From Polaribacter sp. (lineage in GTDB: Bacteria; Bacteroidota; Bacteroidia; Flavobacteriales; Flavobacteriaceae): 64,000 bases of DNA. A program made the position numbers and the translations under genes. This document shows positions 52,257 to 61,337 of the stretch, in pieces. Below the pieces are notes generated by a model. The model was given only the letters and a program-made list of their open reading frames with translations, was not told the DNA's origin and searched no databases. The stretch lies in the NCBI GenBank assembly GCA_029238315.1, contig JAQWGI010000015.1, forward strand, positions 1-64,000, written 5' to 3'. Each line of letters opens with the position of its first letter. Position 1 is the stretch's first letter.

Positions 52257-52730
52257 TTAAAAAATTAGAAAATCTTTAGATTTTAATGTGTTGGGATTTA
52301 TTGTGTACGCTGTAATAACTTGATCTATGGTGTTTATATTTCCAACTTTTCTGGCTAAATAATCGGGGTTAAAATCGCCTTCTAGTTTGATAAAAAAATC
52401 TACTTTCTTTTTCTCAGAAATTAAATACGTTGTGATTTCATTTGATGGAAATAATCCTCCTTTAGAAATACCTTCTATTTGATTTGAATATTTATTGGAG
52501 ATTAAAAACCAAGACTGATTAAATTTGGTATCTATAAACTCGTAAATTTCAAAACTTGCATTGTTGTTTTTATTTTCAAAATCTAAACTATACGATGCTT
52601 TTACAAATTGTATGTTTAATTTTTGATTTAATAAATATGCTAATTTATATGCTTCTAAACTAGAATGGATTCCTATTAAAGTATAGTTGTTGTCGGAAAA
52701 ATCATTTAATTCTAGAGCATGAATTTGCAT
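52257..52730 (-). CDS. IPExxxVDY family protein
   Basis: 157 residues from ATG 52730 (MQIHALELNDFSD), which fits the family start better than the ATG four codons earlier. Named for a short motif seen here as ISEKKKVDF near residue 110, a variant with Ser for Pro and Phe for Tyr. The N-terminal half, DNNYTLIGIHSSLEAYKLAYLLNQKLNI, and its place between rnc and pyk also match the family. The function is unknown. Cytoplasmic, no signal or membrane helix. Confidence 0.83.
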   Translation of the reverse strand: MQIHALELNDFSDNNYTLIGIHSSLEAYKLAYLLNQKLNIQFVKASYSLDFENKNNNASFEIYEFIDTKFNQSWFLISNKYSNQIEGISKGGLFPSNEITTYLISEKKKVDFFIKLEGDFNPDYLARKVGNINTIDQVITAYTINPNTLKSKDFLIF

Positions 52731-52816
52731 TGCACACAACATATTTGTTTATCAATCAATTCATGCTAAATTACACATAGTTTGTCTAAAAAATAAATAA
52801 AAACGAAGAAATATAG

Positions 52817-53554
52817 TTATGTTTTTGTTATTTCATCTTGCAAAGCAAAATAAACTCTCTTTGAGGCTTGTTCTTCTGCTTTTTTCTTAGAAGTAGCTCT
52901 TCCTTTGGCAACTAAAGAACCTTCAATACTAACTTTAACACTAAAATGTTTTACATTTTCATTTCCAGAGTCTTCGTATACTTCAAAATTGTACTGTTTT
53001 TTTTGTTTTTGACACCACTCTATAATTAAACCTTTATAACTGGTAATTTTTCCTTCTAATTTTGGAATATCTACATAAGGTATAATCACATTCTCGTAAA
53101 TAAATTTTTTGCAGTAATTAAACCCTCTATCTAAATAAATAGCACCAATCAATGCTTCAAAAATATTACCGTAAATATTATTCCCAACTAGTTCTTTGTC
53201 AAAATTACTTTTTACAAATTGTATTAAATCTAGATCTTTACCAAGTTCATTTAAATGCTCTCTACTTACAATTTTAGAACGCATTTGTGTTAAATAACCT
53301 TCAGTGCCTTTAGGTACTTTTTTATAAAGATAAGAAGCTATTATAGACCCTAACATAGCGTCTCCTAAAAATTCTAAACGTTCATAATTTATAGGGTTAC
53401 CTTTTTTATCTTTTAGCTTTAAAGATCTATGCGTAAATGCTTTTTTGTAATAATTAATTTTTTTGGGCGAAAAGTTGAGTAGCTTTTTTAATTCGTAATA
53501 AAAACCCTCATCTTCTTTTTTTGCAGGGCTTACAATTTTACGAATAAAATTCAT
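52817..53554 (-). CDS. rnc: Ribonuclease III
   Basis: 245 residues. Double-strand-specific endoribonuclease that processes rRNA precursors and other structured RNA. The catalytic signature NYERLEFLGDAMLGSIIASYLY near residue 57 has the metal-binding Glu and Asp; the second block GNIFEALIGAIYLDRGF near 127 supplies the other Asp/Glu pair. A double-stranded-RNA-binding domain follows from ~170 (YKGLIIEWCQKQKKQYNFEVYE...GRATSKKKAEEQASKRVYFAL). Cytoplasmic. Nine bases after fabF on the same strand. Confidence 0.97.
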   Translation of the reverse strand: MNFIRKIVSPAKKEDEGFYYELKKLLNFSPKKINYYKKAFTHRSLKLKDKKGNPINYERLEFLGDAMLGSIIASYLYKKVPKGTEGYLTQMRSKIVSREHLNELGKDLDLIQFVKSNFDKELVGNNIYGNIFEALIGAIYLDRGFNYCKKFIYENVIIPYVDIPKLEGKITSYKGLIIEWCQKQKKQYNFEVYEDSGNENVKHFSVKVSIEGSLVAKGRATSKKKAEEQASKRVYFALQDEITKT

Positions 53555-53563
53555 GCAGTATAA

Positions 53564-54814
53564 TTAGTCAATTTTTTTTAGTGCAACACAAGCATTGTGT
53601 CCTCCAAATCCAAATGTGTTACTGATTGCTATTTTAACATCTCTTTTTTGAGACGAATTAAAGGTGAAATTCAGTTGATTATCAATTTGATCATCATCTG
53701 TAAAATGATTGATTGTAGGTGGAACTTCGCCGTTATTAATTGCTAAAATTGATGCAATCGCTTCTATAGCGCCAGCGGCCCCTAATAAGTGACCAGTCAT
53801 GGATTTTGTAGAGTTGATGTTAATGCTGTACGCATGATCTCCAAAAACTTCTAGTATTGCTTTAGATTCTGCAATATCTCCAAGCGGAGTAGAAGTTCCG
53901 TGCATATTAATAGCATCTACATCTTCAGGTTGTATACCTGCGTCTCTTAAACAATTTAACATTACATTTTTTGCACCTAATCCTTCTGGGTGTGGTGCGG
54001 TAATATGATGCGCGTCAGAAGACATTCCGCCTCCAATCACTTCTGCATATATTTTTGCTCCACGTGCTTTTGCATGCTCATATTCTTCAAGAATTAGCGC
54101 TCCAGCGCCTTCTCCTAAAACAAATCCTTCTCTATCTTTATCAAAAGGTCTAGATGCCGTTTCTGGACTATCATTTCTTGTTGATAATGCGTGCATCGCG
54201 TTAAAACCTCCCATACCAGCAATTGTTACTGCAGCTTCTGAACCCCCAGTTACTATGGCATCTGCTTGTCCTAAACGAATATAATTTAAAGAATCAATAA
54301 TGGCATTAGAAGAGGATGCACAAGCAGAAACCGTTGCAAAATTAGGTCCTCTAAAACCGTGTTTGATAGAGATTTGCCCAGGAGCAATATCAGAAATCAT
54401 TTTTGGAATAAAAAAGGGATTGAATCTTGGTGAACCATCTCCTGAGCCGTAATTTAATACTTCTTGCTGAAATGTTTCAATTCCTCCAATTCCTGAACCC
54501 CAAATTACACCAATTCTGTCTGAATTGGAGTTTTCTGAATTTAAACCAGAATCTGCTATTGATTCATCTGATGCAACCATAGCGTACTGTGTAAAACGAT
54601 CCATTTTACGCGCTTCTTTTCTGTCTAGAAAATCGGTTGCTTTGAAATTTTTTAATTCACATGCAAAACGAGTTTTGAACTTAGTAGCATCAAAATACGT
54701 TATAGGGGCTGCCCCGCTAACTCCGTTAACTAAACCGCTCCAATATTCTTGTATATTATTACCTATTGGTGTTAATGCACCAAGTCCAGTTACAACAACT
54801 CGTTTAATCTGCAT
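53564..54814 (-). CDS. fabF: 3-oxoacyl-ACP synthase II
   Basis: 416 residues from ATG 54814 (MQIKRVVVTGLGALTPIGNN), the standard KAS II start; the longer frame from 54841 overlaps acpP. Condenses malonyl-ACP with acyl-ACP in fatty acid elongation. Catalytic residues: Cys in TVSACASSSNAI near 163, His in NMHGTSTPLGD near 304 and His in MTGHLLGAAGA near 340, with the usual FGFGGHNA at the end. Cytoplasmic. acpP, which encodes its carrier protein, is seven bases upstream in the same operon (acpP-fabF-rnc). Confidence 0.97.
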   Translation of the reverse strand: MQIKRVVVTGLGALTPIGNNIQEYWSGLVNGVSGAAPITYFDATKFKTRFACELKNFKATDFLDRKEARKMDRFTQYAMVASDESIADSGLNSENSNSDRIGVIWGSGIGGIETFQQEVLNYGSGDGSPRFNPFFIPKMISDIAPGQISIKHGFRGPNFATVSACASSSNAIIDSLNYIRLGQADAIVTGGSEAAVTIAGMGGFNAMHALSTRNDSPETASRPFDKDREGFVLGEGAGALILEEYEHAKARGAKIYAEVIGGGMSSDAHHITAPHPEGLGAKNVMLNCLRDAGIQPEDVDAINMHGTSTPLGDIAESKAILEVFGDHAYSININSTKSMTGHLLGAAGAIEAIASILAINNGEVPPTINHFTDDDQIDNQLNFTFNSSQKRDVKIAISNTFGFGGHNACVALKKID

Positions 54815-54821
54815 ATGAAAA

Positions 54822-55058
54822 TTACTTTTTAGCTTCTTCAATATAGCTTACTGCTTGACCAACAGTACCAATGTTTTCTGCTTGATCGTCTGGAATTTGG
54901 ATGTCAAATTCTTTTTCGAATTCCATAATTAATTCTACAGTATCTAAAGAATCCGCTCCTAAATCGTTTGTAAAGCTAGCTTCATTTGTTACTTCGTTAT
55001 CGTCTACGCCTAATTTGTCTACGATAATAGCTTTTACTCTTGATGCAATGTCTGACAT
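54822..55058 (-). CDS. acpP: Acyl carrier protein
   Basis: 78 residues. Small acidic four-helix protein that carries growing fatty acyl chains on a phosphopantetheine arm. The attachment serine is Ser37 in [18 protein letters not shown], the invariant DSL motif. First gene of the acpP-fabF-rnc-IPExxxVDY-pyk run, with a consensus promoter at 55091-55098. Confidence 0.98.
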   Translation of the reverse strand: MSDIASRVKAIIVDKLGVDDNEVTNEASFTNDLGADSLDTVELIMEFEKEFDIQIPDDQAENIGTVGQAVSYIEEAKK

Positions 55059-55090
55059 AATTTTGTAAGTTTTAAAATTTTAATCGGAGA

Positions 55091-55098
55091 CAAAAATA
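55091..55098 (-). promoter_or_regulatory. -7 box for the acpP operon
   Basis: Minus-strand TATTTTTG, exact TAnnTTTG, about 33 bases before the acpP ATG. Confidence 0.6.
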
Positions 55099-55234
55099 CA
55101 AATCTTATTATTTAATTCTACTTTTTCAGTAAAAATTGTTGATACTTAGTTAAAAAAAATCTTTAAACTTTTAGCAAACGCACTAATATTCTTAATAATT
55201 ATTCTTTTTTTTGTACTGAAACAAATCAATCTTA

Positions 55235-55798
55235 ATGAAAAAAATTGTCGTTTTTGCTTCTGGATCTGGCTCTAATGCAGAGAATATCATCAATTATTTT
55301 AATAATTCTAAGATTGCATCTGTAAGTAAAGTATATTGTAATAAAAAAAATGCGGGTATTTTTGATCGTTGTAAAAAGTTAAACAAAGACTGTGTTTTAT
55401 TTGATAAAGAGCAGCTTTTTTCTTCTGAAAAATTCTTGAATCAATTAAAAGAAGAAGCAGATTTTATTGTTCTTGCTGGTTTTTTATTAAAGATTCCATC
55501 AAAATTAATTGAAGTATTTCCAAATAAAATCATTAATATTCATCCTGCTTTATTGCCAAAATATGGCGGAAAAGGAATGTATGGAATGCATGTTCATAAT
55601 ACTGTAAAAGAAAACAAAGAAACAGAAACTGGAATTACGATTCATTTTGTGAATGAAAATTATGATGAAGGTGCAATTATTTTTCAAGCAAAAACCAAAG
55701 TAGAAAATTCAGATTCTGCTAAAGATATTGCTCAAAAAATTCATAATTTAGAGTATGCACATTTTCCAAAAGTAATTGCATCAGTAATTGCAGAATAA
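55235..55798 (+). CDS. purN: Phosphoribosylglycinamide formyltransferase
   Basis: 187 residues. Transfers a formyl group from 10-formyl-tetrahydrofolate to GAR, the third step of purine synthesis. Features: nucleotide loop VFASGSGSNAENI at the start, YCNKKNAGI, the catalytic block INIHPALLPKYGGKGMYGMHVHNTV near residue 104 (Asn-x-His), and ETGITIHFVNENYDEGAIIFQ (catalytic Asp). Cytoplasmic. The stop abuts the rnhA ATG with no gap, so the two are co-translated. Divergent from acpP. Confidence 0.95.
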   Translation: MKKIVVFASGSGSNAENIINYFNNSKIASVSKVYCNKKNAGIFDRCKKLNKDCVLFDKEQLFSSEKFLNQLKEEADFIVLAGFLLKIPSKLIEVFPNKIINIHPALLPKYGGKGMYGMHVHNTVKENKETETGITIHFVNENYDEGAIIFQAKTKVENSDSAKDIAQKIHNLEYAHFPKVIASVIAE

Positions 55799-56440
55799 AT
55801 GACGAAAAAGAAACAAAAATATTATGTAGTCTGGACGGGAAGAAAAAAAGGTGTCTTTTCTTCTTGGGAAGATTGCAAAAAACAAATTGACGGTTTTGAA
55901 GGTGCACAATACAAAGCTTTTACAGACAAAACAGAAGCGCAGCTTGCTTATAACAAAAACTACTTTGCTTACAAGGGCAAAAACACCAAAAAGAAAACAT
56001 TAACCGCATCTGAAAAAGAAAAATTTGGCAATCCAATTTTAGAGAGTATTTCTGTAGATGCAGCTTGTAGTGGAAATCCTGGGAAAATGGAATACCGTGG
56101 CGTGTTAACGCACAGCAAACAACAAATTTTTATCAAAGGTCCTTATGCAAAAGGAACAAATAATATTGGCGAATTTCTAGCACTTGTTCATGGTTTGGCT
56201 TTGTTAAAAAGCAAAAACAAAGAAGACATTCCTGTATATTCTGATTCTAAAATTGCCATGAGTTGGATTCGAAAAAAACAATGCAGAACTAATTTAGTTT
56301 TTGATACTTCTAACAAAGAACTGTTAGAACTCATAAAACGTGCAGAAAATTGGCTCAAAGAAAATACGTTTAAAAACCCAATCTTAAAATGGGAAACCAA
56401 AGCTTGGGGAGAAATTCCTGCAGATTTTGGGAGGAAATAA
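55799..56440 (+). CDS. rnhA: Ribonuclease HI with N-terminal hybrid-binding (caulimovirus-type) domain
   Basis: 213 residues. Cleaves the RNA strand of RNA-DNA hybrids. Residues 8-50 (YYVVWTGRKKGVFSSWEDCKKQIDGFEGAQYKAFTDKTEAQLAY) are the hybrid-binding domain found in eukaryotic RNase H1; the catalytic domain starts near 78. The four acidic residues are VDAACSGNPG (Asp), NNIGEFLALVHG (Glu), VYSDSKIAMSW (Asp) and the final EIPADFGRK (Asp). This two-domain form is common in Bacteroidetes. Directly follows purN. Confidence 0.93.
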   Translation: MTKKKQKYYVVWTGRKKGVFSSWEDCKKQIDGFEGAQYKAFTDKTEAQLAYNKNYFAYKGKNTKKKTLTASEKEKFGNPILESISVDAACSGNPGKMEYRGVLTHSKQQIFIKGPYAKGTNNIGEFLALVHGLALLKSKNKEDIPVYSDSKIAMSWIRKKQCRTNLVFDTSNKELLELIKRAENWLKENTFKNPILKWETKAWGEIPADFGRK

Positions 56441-56490
56441 TAAAAAAATCTATTTGATGAACCACAACAAACTCAAGAATCGATTCTGTG

Positions 56491-57702
56491 CTAAGAAAGC
56501 ATTAGTATTGCTTTCTGTAAAGCAGTAATAAACACATCAATTTCTTCTTTGGTATTGTAAAAAGCAAACGATGCTCTGACTGTTCCTGGTATTTTATAAA
56601 AATTCATAATTGGTTGCGCACAATGATGACCTGTTCTTACTGCAACTCCCAACTTATCTAAAATAACTCCAATATCATACGGATGAATACCATCTACATT
56701 AAAAGAAATAACGGCTGTTTTATCTGACATACCGTATATGGTTAAACCATCTATTTCTTGCAGTTTTTTTGTTCCATATTGCAACAATTCATCTTCATAA
56801 ACTGCGATTTTATCAAAACCAATTGTATTCATATAATCTAACGCAACCCCAAAGGCAATGCCGCCACAAATATTTGGTGTTCCTGCTTCAAATTTATGTG
56901 GTAAACCTGCATAGGTAGTTTTTTCAAAAGTTACAGTTTCAATCATTTCTCCACCTCCTTGATATGGCGGTAGTTTTTGCAACCATTGCTCTTTTCCGTA
57001 TAAAACACCAACACCAGTTGGTCCACAAATTTTATGTGCAGAAGCAACATAAAAATCGACATCTAATTCTTGTAAGTTTGGTTTGATGTGTGGTGTTGCT
57101 TGTGCGCCATCAATCAAAACAGCTGCACCAACTTTATGTGCTTTTTCTATAATTTCTTTTATTGGATTGATCGTTCCCAAAGCATTTGAAACATGATTAC
57201 AAAAAACTAATTTTGTTTTATCGGACAGAATTTCATCAAAAGAATTCATATCTAATGTTCCGTTTTGCAACATCGGAATTACCTTTAAAACAGCGCCAGT
57301 TTTTTCACATAACATTTGCCAAGGCACAATATTAGAATGATGCTCTAAAGCAGAAACAATAATTTCATCACCATTTTCTAATAATTCAGAAAAACCTGAA
57401 GCAACCATATTTATTCCGTGAGTAGTACCTGCTGTAAAAATAATTTCATAGACTTTTTTAGCACTAAAATGATGTTGAATTTTAATACGTGCTTCTTCAT
57501 ATTGATCTGTTGCTTCTTGACTTAATGAATGTACGCCTCTATGAATATTTGCATTGTAATTACTATAGTAATCAACAATAGCATCAATAACAACTTTTGG
57601 AGTTTGCGATGTTGCAGCGTTGTCAAAATACACTAATGACTTGCCGTTAACTTTTCTTTGTAAAATTGGAAAATCTGCTCTAATCTTTTCTACTGGAAAC
57701 AT
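56491..57702 (-). CDS. sufS: Cysteine desulfurase SufS
   Basis: 403 residues. PLP enzyme that takes sulfur from cysteine for Fe-S cluster assembly. Features: YFDNAATSQTPKVVIDAI near residue 25, HHSNIVPWQ (stacking His), the PLP lysine in VASAHKICGPTGVGVLYG near 220, and the sulfur-accepting cysteine in RTGHHCAQP near 360. It is group II (SufS/CsdA) by the short loop around that cysteine. Cytoplasmic. In most flavobacteria sufS is next to sufD; here a serine hydrolase on the opposite strand separates them, and it has its own promoter box (57720-57727). No sufE follows it. Confidence 0.96.
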   Translation of the reverse strand: MFPVEKIRADFPILQRKVNGKSLVYFDNAATSQTPKVVIDAIVDYYSNYNANIHRGVHSLSQEATDQYEEARIKIQHHFSAKKVYEIIFTAGTTHGINMVASGFSELLENGDEIIVSALEHHSNIVPWQMLCEKTGAVLKVIPMLQNGTLDMNSFDEILSDKTKLVFCNHVSNALGTINPIKEIIEKAHKVGAAVLIDGAQATPHIKPNLQELDVDFYVASAHKICGPTGVGVLYGKEQWLQKLPPYQGGGEMIETVTFEKTTYAGLPHKFEAGTPNICGGIAFGVALDYMNTIGFDKIAVYEDELLQYGTKKLQEIDGLTIYGMSDKTAVISFNVDGIHPYDIGVILDKLGVAVRTGHHCAQPIMNFYKIPGTVRASFAFYNTKEEIDVFITALQKAILMLS

Positions 57703-57719
57703 CGTCTTTAATTTAATTA

Positions 57720-57727
57720 CAAAAATA
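57720..57727 (-). promoter_or_regulatory. -7 box for sufS
   Basis: Minus-strand TATTTTTG, exact TAnnTTTG, 18 bases before the sufS ATG. Confidence 0.55.
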
Positions 57728-57805
57728 ACTTATGTTACTGAGACTTCCATAAAAGAAGCGTTAAATTATTATATTTACCATTTAAATTCTATTCTTGTTA
57801 TTCGT

Positions 57806-59125
57806 ATGAAAATTCTAAAAAAAGTAATAGTGCTTCTACTTGCAATTATTTTAATTGCAGTAATTTATAATTACCCAAAATTAAACATCATTGCTGGTTA
57901 TTCTGCAAAAAGTACAGCTACTTCTGTATTTGTTGCAAATAGAAGCTTAAAATTTACAGACACTACTGATACTAATTTTTCGCCCGTTAATCTAGCTACA
58001 AATAAAGTAGATGTAAAAACCAAATCAGCCACAGCTTCTGTGTATGGTCTTTTAACCAGAAAAGCAGTCGTTAGAGAAGGTTTAGGAAGTGTTTTAACAT
58101 TAAGAGATGAAGACATAACAGCACCTTATTTAGTACCTAAAAGAGCCACTGCTAATAATACAACTGCATATCCTTTTGGAAATGCGCCTCAAAAAGATAC
58201 TATTTTTAAAAATATTGATTACACAAAATTAAATAAAACGGTAAACTCTATTTTTAAAAAAGCCCGTAAAACTAGAGCTGTTGTTGTAATTTATAAAAAT
58301 CAAATTATTGCAGAAAAATACGCTAGTGGTTTTTCTAAAGAATCTAAAGTTTTAGGATGGTCTATGACCAAAAGTATTTTAAGTACTGTTTTTGGTATCA
58401 TGCAGTATCAAGGGAAAATAAATGTACAAGACAAAGCGCCAATAAAATCTTGGCAAAAAGATGCTAGGCAAAACATTACGATTCATAATTTATTACAAAT
58501 GAATTCTGGTTTAGAGTGGGATGAAAATTATGATGAAATTTCTGATGCCACCAAGATGTTATTCTTAGAACGCGACATGACCAAGATGCAAGAAAACAAA
58601 CCGTTAGTTGGCAAGCCCAATGAAACTTGGAATTACTCTTCTGGAACAAGTAATTTATTATCTGGAATTATCAGAAATCAATTTCAAACACACCAATCAT
58701 ATTTAGATTTTTGGTATACTGATTTAATAGACAAAATTGGGATGAACTCAATGCTTATAGAAGCAGATTTAAGCGGAAATTATGTTGGATCCTCTTATTC
58801 TTGGGCAACAGCAAGAGATTGGGGTAAATTTGGATTGCTATATCTACATAACGGAAACTGGAACGGAACACAATTATTCACAAAAAAATGGGTAGATTAC
58901 ATAACATCTCCAACTCCTGGTTCTAAAGGTACTTACGGGGCGCAATTCTGGCTAAATGCAGAGAAACAATTTGAAGATGTTCCTAAAACCATGTATTTTG
59001 CCAATGGATATCAAGGACAAAGAGTTTATGTTTTACCAGATCAAGAAATGGTAATTGTACGTCTTGGTTTGTCTTGGTTTGAAGAAAACAACTTTTTAAG
59101 CGGAATTATTGAAAGTATCAACTAA
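57806..59125 (+). CDS. Serine hydrolase of the beta-lactamase/class C family
   Basis: 439 residues from ATG 57806 (MKILKKVIVLLLAIILIAVIY); an earlier in-frame start at 57620 overlaps sufS and buries the hydrophobic segment. One N-terminal signal or anchor helix. Catalytic motifs: the S-x-x-K pair in LGWSMTKSILSTVFG near residue 190 and Tyr-x-Ser in WNYSSGTSNLLSGII near 275, with a late GYQGQRVYVLPDQEMVIVRLG in the place of the K-T-G strand. Such proteins include esterases, DD-peptidases and beta-lactamases; the substrate cannot be told. Probably periplasmic. Inserted, on the opposite strand, between sufD and sufS. Confidence 0.9.
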   Translation: MKILKKVIVLLLAIILIAVIYNYPKLNIIAGYSAKSTATSVFVANRSLKFTDTTDTNFSPVNLATNKVDVKTKSATASVYGLLTRKAVVREGLGSVLTLRDEDITAPYLVPKRATANNTTAYPFGNAPQKDTIFKNIDYTKLNKTVNSIFKKARKTRAVVVIYKNQIIAEKYASGFSKESKVLGWSMTKSILSTVFGIMQYQGKINVQDKAPIKSWQKDARQNITIHNLLQMNSGLEWDENYDEISDATKMLFLERDMTKMQENKPLVGKPNETWNYSSGTSNLLSGIIRNQFQTHQSYLDFWYTDLIDKIGMNSMLIEADLSGNYVGSSYSWATARDWGKFGLLYLHNGNWNGTQLFTKKWVDYITSPTPGSKGTYGAQFWLNAEKQFEDVPKTMYFANGYQGQRVYVLPDQEMVIVRLGLSWFEENNFLSGIIESIN

Positions 59126-59126
59126 A

Positions 59127-59154
59127 AAAAACCACGCAAATTGCATGGTTTAAA
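59127..59154. terminator. Terminator between the serine hydrolase and sufD genes
   Basis: AAACCACGCA pairs with TGCATGGTTT with one C-A mismatch around AAT; A-rich before, T-rich after. Could serve both convergent genes. Confidence 0.6.
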
Positions 59155-59179
59155 TTGTATACAAAAAGTAACTTTGTTG

Positions 59180-60493
59180 CTATAAATCGAATCCGATATG
59201 AACGCCCAATTTTGTAGCAATTAATTTGTTAATTCGTTGTTTTACTTCTGGGATTTTCACACTTTCTAAAACTGTATTCGCAAAAGCATACATCAACAAT
59301 GCCTTTCCTTCTTTCTTTGGAATTCCACGTTGCTGCATGTAAAATAATGCATCTTCATCTAATTGACCTATTGTACAACCGTGAGAGCATTTTACATCAT
59401 CAGCAAAAATCTCTAATTGTGGCTTCGCGTTAATTGTTGCTTTATCGCTTACCAAAACGTTATTGTTTTGTTGGTATGCATTTGTTTTTTGCGCTTCTTT
59501 TTCAACAATTACCTTTCCGTTAAAAACACCTGTAGAACGTGCATCAAAAATACCTTTGTAATCTTGATGAGATTCACAATTTGGCTCTATATGATGTACT
59601 AATGTATGATGATCTACATGTTGTTTTCCTTCAATAATTGTTATCCCTTTTAAGATTGAATCGATGTGCTCTCCTCGTTGATAAAAGTTCAAATTATTTC
59701 TGGTGATATTTCCACCAAAAGAAAAAGTATGTACAGAAACGACACTATTTGTTTTTTGTTCAATGAACGTATTATCAACTAACGAAGCATTGTCTTTATC
59801 GTTCTGAATTTTGTAATAATCTACCGTTGCATTTTTTGCAGAAAATATTTCTGTAACCGAATTTGTTAACACAGCATTATCAGTTAAACTTTGATGACGT
59901 TCGATAATTTGAACATGCGCATTTTCTTCAACAACGACTAAATTTCTTGGCTGAATCATTGTTGCAACATCGTTACCAGTTGTAAAGTTGATAATTTGAA
60001 TTGGTTTTTCTACCTCTACATTTTTAGGAATATAAATGTAGGCACCCTCATTTGTAAAAGCCGTGTTTAATGAGGTTAAATTATCTTGTTTGGCAATTTT
60101 ATTGAAATATTTTTTAATAACTGATTTGTATTTTGGCTTTGATAAAGCAGAAGACATTAAACAAACATCTTTACCATCGTGTGTGGTATCTGACAAAAAA
60201 GAACTGTACTTTCCATCAATAAAAACAACTTTATAGGTGTCTATGTCATGAATAAAATATTTCTTAACGTCTGCAAATTCTATAGCATTTTCTTTATTTG
60301 GAAAAATGCTAAAATCGTTCTTTAAAACTGAGTTTAACGAAGTGTATTTCCAAGCTTCTAATTTTTTCGTAGGAAAACCTAATTTTTCAAAATTTTGAAA
60401 TGCTTCAGTTCTGATATCATGTATTTCTGAATTGATGTCAACATCATTTTCAAAAGCGACATAAGATGCTACTATTTTTTCTTTTAATTCCAT
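59180..60493 (-). CDS. sufD: Fe-S cluster assembly protein SufD
   Basis: 437 residues from ATG 60493 (MELKEKIVASYV); the longer frame adds five residues only. Scaffold subunit of the SufBCD complex. The beta-helix core of the SufB/D family is visible: GAYIYIPKNVEVEKPIQIINF, VVVEENAHVQIIERH, FSFGGNITRNNLNFYQRGEHIDSILKGI, HHIEPNCESHQDYKGIFDARSTGVFNGKVIVE, and the C-terminal KCSHGCTIGQLDEDALFYMQQRGI. Cytoplasmic. sufC is 94 bases upstream; a dispersed repeat element lies in that gap. Confidence 0.96.
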   Translation of the reverse strand: MELKEKIVASYVAFENDVDINSEIHDIRTEAFQNFEKLGFPTKKLEAWKYTSLNSVLKNDFSIFPNKENAIEFADVKKYFIHDIDTYKVVFIDGKYSSFLSDTTHDGKDVCLMSSALSKPKYKSVIKKYFNKIAKQDNLTSLNTAFTNEGAYIYIPKNVEVEKPIQIINFTTGNDVATMIQPRNLVVVEENAHVQIIERHQSLTDNAVLTNSVTEIFSAKNATVDYYKIQNDKDNASLVDNTFIEQKTNSVVSVHTFSFGGNITRNNLNFYQRGEHIDSILKGITIIEGKQHVDHHTLVHHIEPNCESHQDYKGIFDARSTGVFNGKVIVEKEAQKTNAYQQNNNVLVSDKATINAKPQLEIFADDVKCSHGCTIGQLDEDALFYMQQRGIPKKEGKALLMYAFANTVLESVKIPEVKQRINKLIATKLGVHIGFDL

Positions 60494-60503
60494 TTTGACC
60501 TTT

Positions 60504-60579
60504 GTCATTCCGCACTTGATGCGGAATCTTATTAATGTAATCTATGTTTTTATGAGATTCCTGCTTTCACAAGAATGAC
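60504..60579. repeat. Dispersed inverted-repeat element (best copy), between sufC and sufD
   Basis: Starts GTCATTCCGC and ends GAATGAC: the outer 7 bases (GTCATTC/GAATGAC) are inverted, and so are inner GGAATCT (60522-60528) and AGATTCC. The left part also holds CCGCACTTGATGCGG, a hairpin. Size 76 bp. It matches the layout of 8851-8930 and the half at 32232-32258, so it is a small repeat family (REP- or MITE-like). Confidence 0.75.
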
Positions 60580-60587
60580 TACAAGAT

Positions 60588-61337
60588 TTAAACTAATTCC
60601 TTTTTAATCCAATCGTATCCTTTTGCTTCTAATTCTAAAGCTAAAGAAGCATCGCCAGTTTTTACAATTTTTCCATCATGTAAAACGTGTACAAAATCTG
60701 GCACGATATAATCTAACAAACGTTGGTAATGTGTAATTACAATTACTGCATTGTCTTTAGATTTTAATTTATTTACACCATTTGCAACAATTCTTAAAGC
60801 ATCAATATCTAAACCAGAATCTGTTTCATCTAAAATTGCCAATTTTGGTTCTAACATTGCCATTTGAAAAATTTCATTACGTTTCTTTTCTCCTCCAGAA
60901 AAACCTTCATTTAAAGAACGTGATAAAAACTTACGATCTATTTCTAATAATTCTGATTTCTCACGAATCATTTTCAACATATCTTTCGCTGGCATATCTT
61001 CCAACCCTTTTGCTTTACGAGTCTCGTTAATGGCAGTTTTGATGAAGTTTGTTACAGAAACACCAGGGATTTCTACGGGATATTGAAACGATAAAAACAC
61101 GCCATTGTGTGCTCTCTCTTCTGGGGCTAATTCACTAATATCTTCTCCGTCTAGCTCAATAATTCCGTCAGTAACCTCGTACTCTTCTTTTCCGGCAATG
61201 ATGTTTGCTAACGTACTCTTTCCAGCTCCGTTTGGTCCCATTATCGCATGAATTTCTCCTGCTTTTACTTCGATATTTAATCCTTTTAAGATTGACTTAT
61301 CGTCTATGCTTGCGTGTAAATTGTTGATTTTTAACAT
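60588..61337 (-). CDS. sufC: Fe-S cluster assembly ATPase SufC
   Basis: 249 residues. ABC-type ATPase of the SufBCD scaffold. Motifs: Walker A GPNGAGKSTL near residue 34, Q-loop FLSFQYPVEIPG, signature LNEGFSGGEKKR near 143, Walker B LAILDETDSGLD and the H-loop VIVITHYQRLL. The FSGGEKKRNE form is typical of SufC. Cytoplasmic. Between sufB (91 bases upstream) and sufD. Confidence 0.97.
   Translation of the reverse strand: MLKINNLHASIDDKSILKGLNIEVKAGEIHAIMGPNGAGKSTLANIIAGKEEYEVTDGIIELDGEDISELAPEERAHNGVFLSFQYPVEIPGVSVTNFIKTAINETRKAKGLEDMPAKDMLKMIREKSELLEIDRKFLSRSLNEGFSGGEKKRNEIFQMAMLEPKLAILDETDSGLDIDALRIVANGVNKLKSKDNAVIVITHYQRLLDYIVPDFVHVLHDGKIVKTGDASLALELEAKGYDWIKKELV

Noticed and set aside
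56476..56487. 12-bp palindrome AGAATCGATTCT between rnhA and sufS
   Set aside because: Too short, without loop or T-run, and between convergent genes where an operator is not expected.
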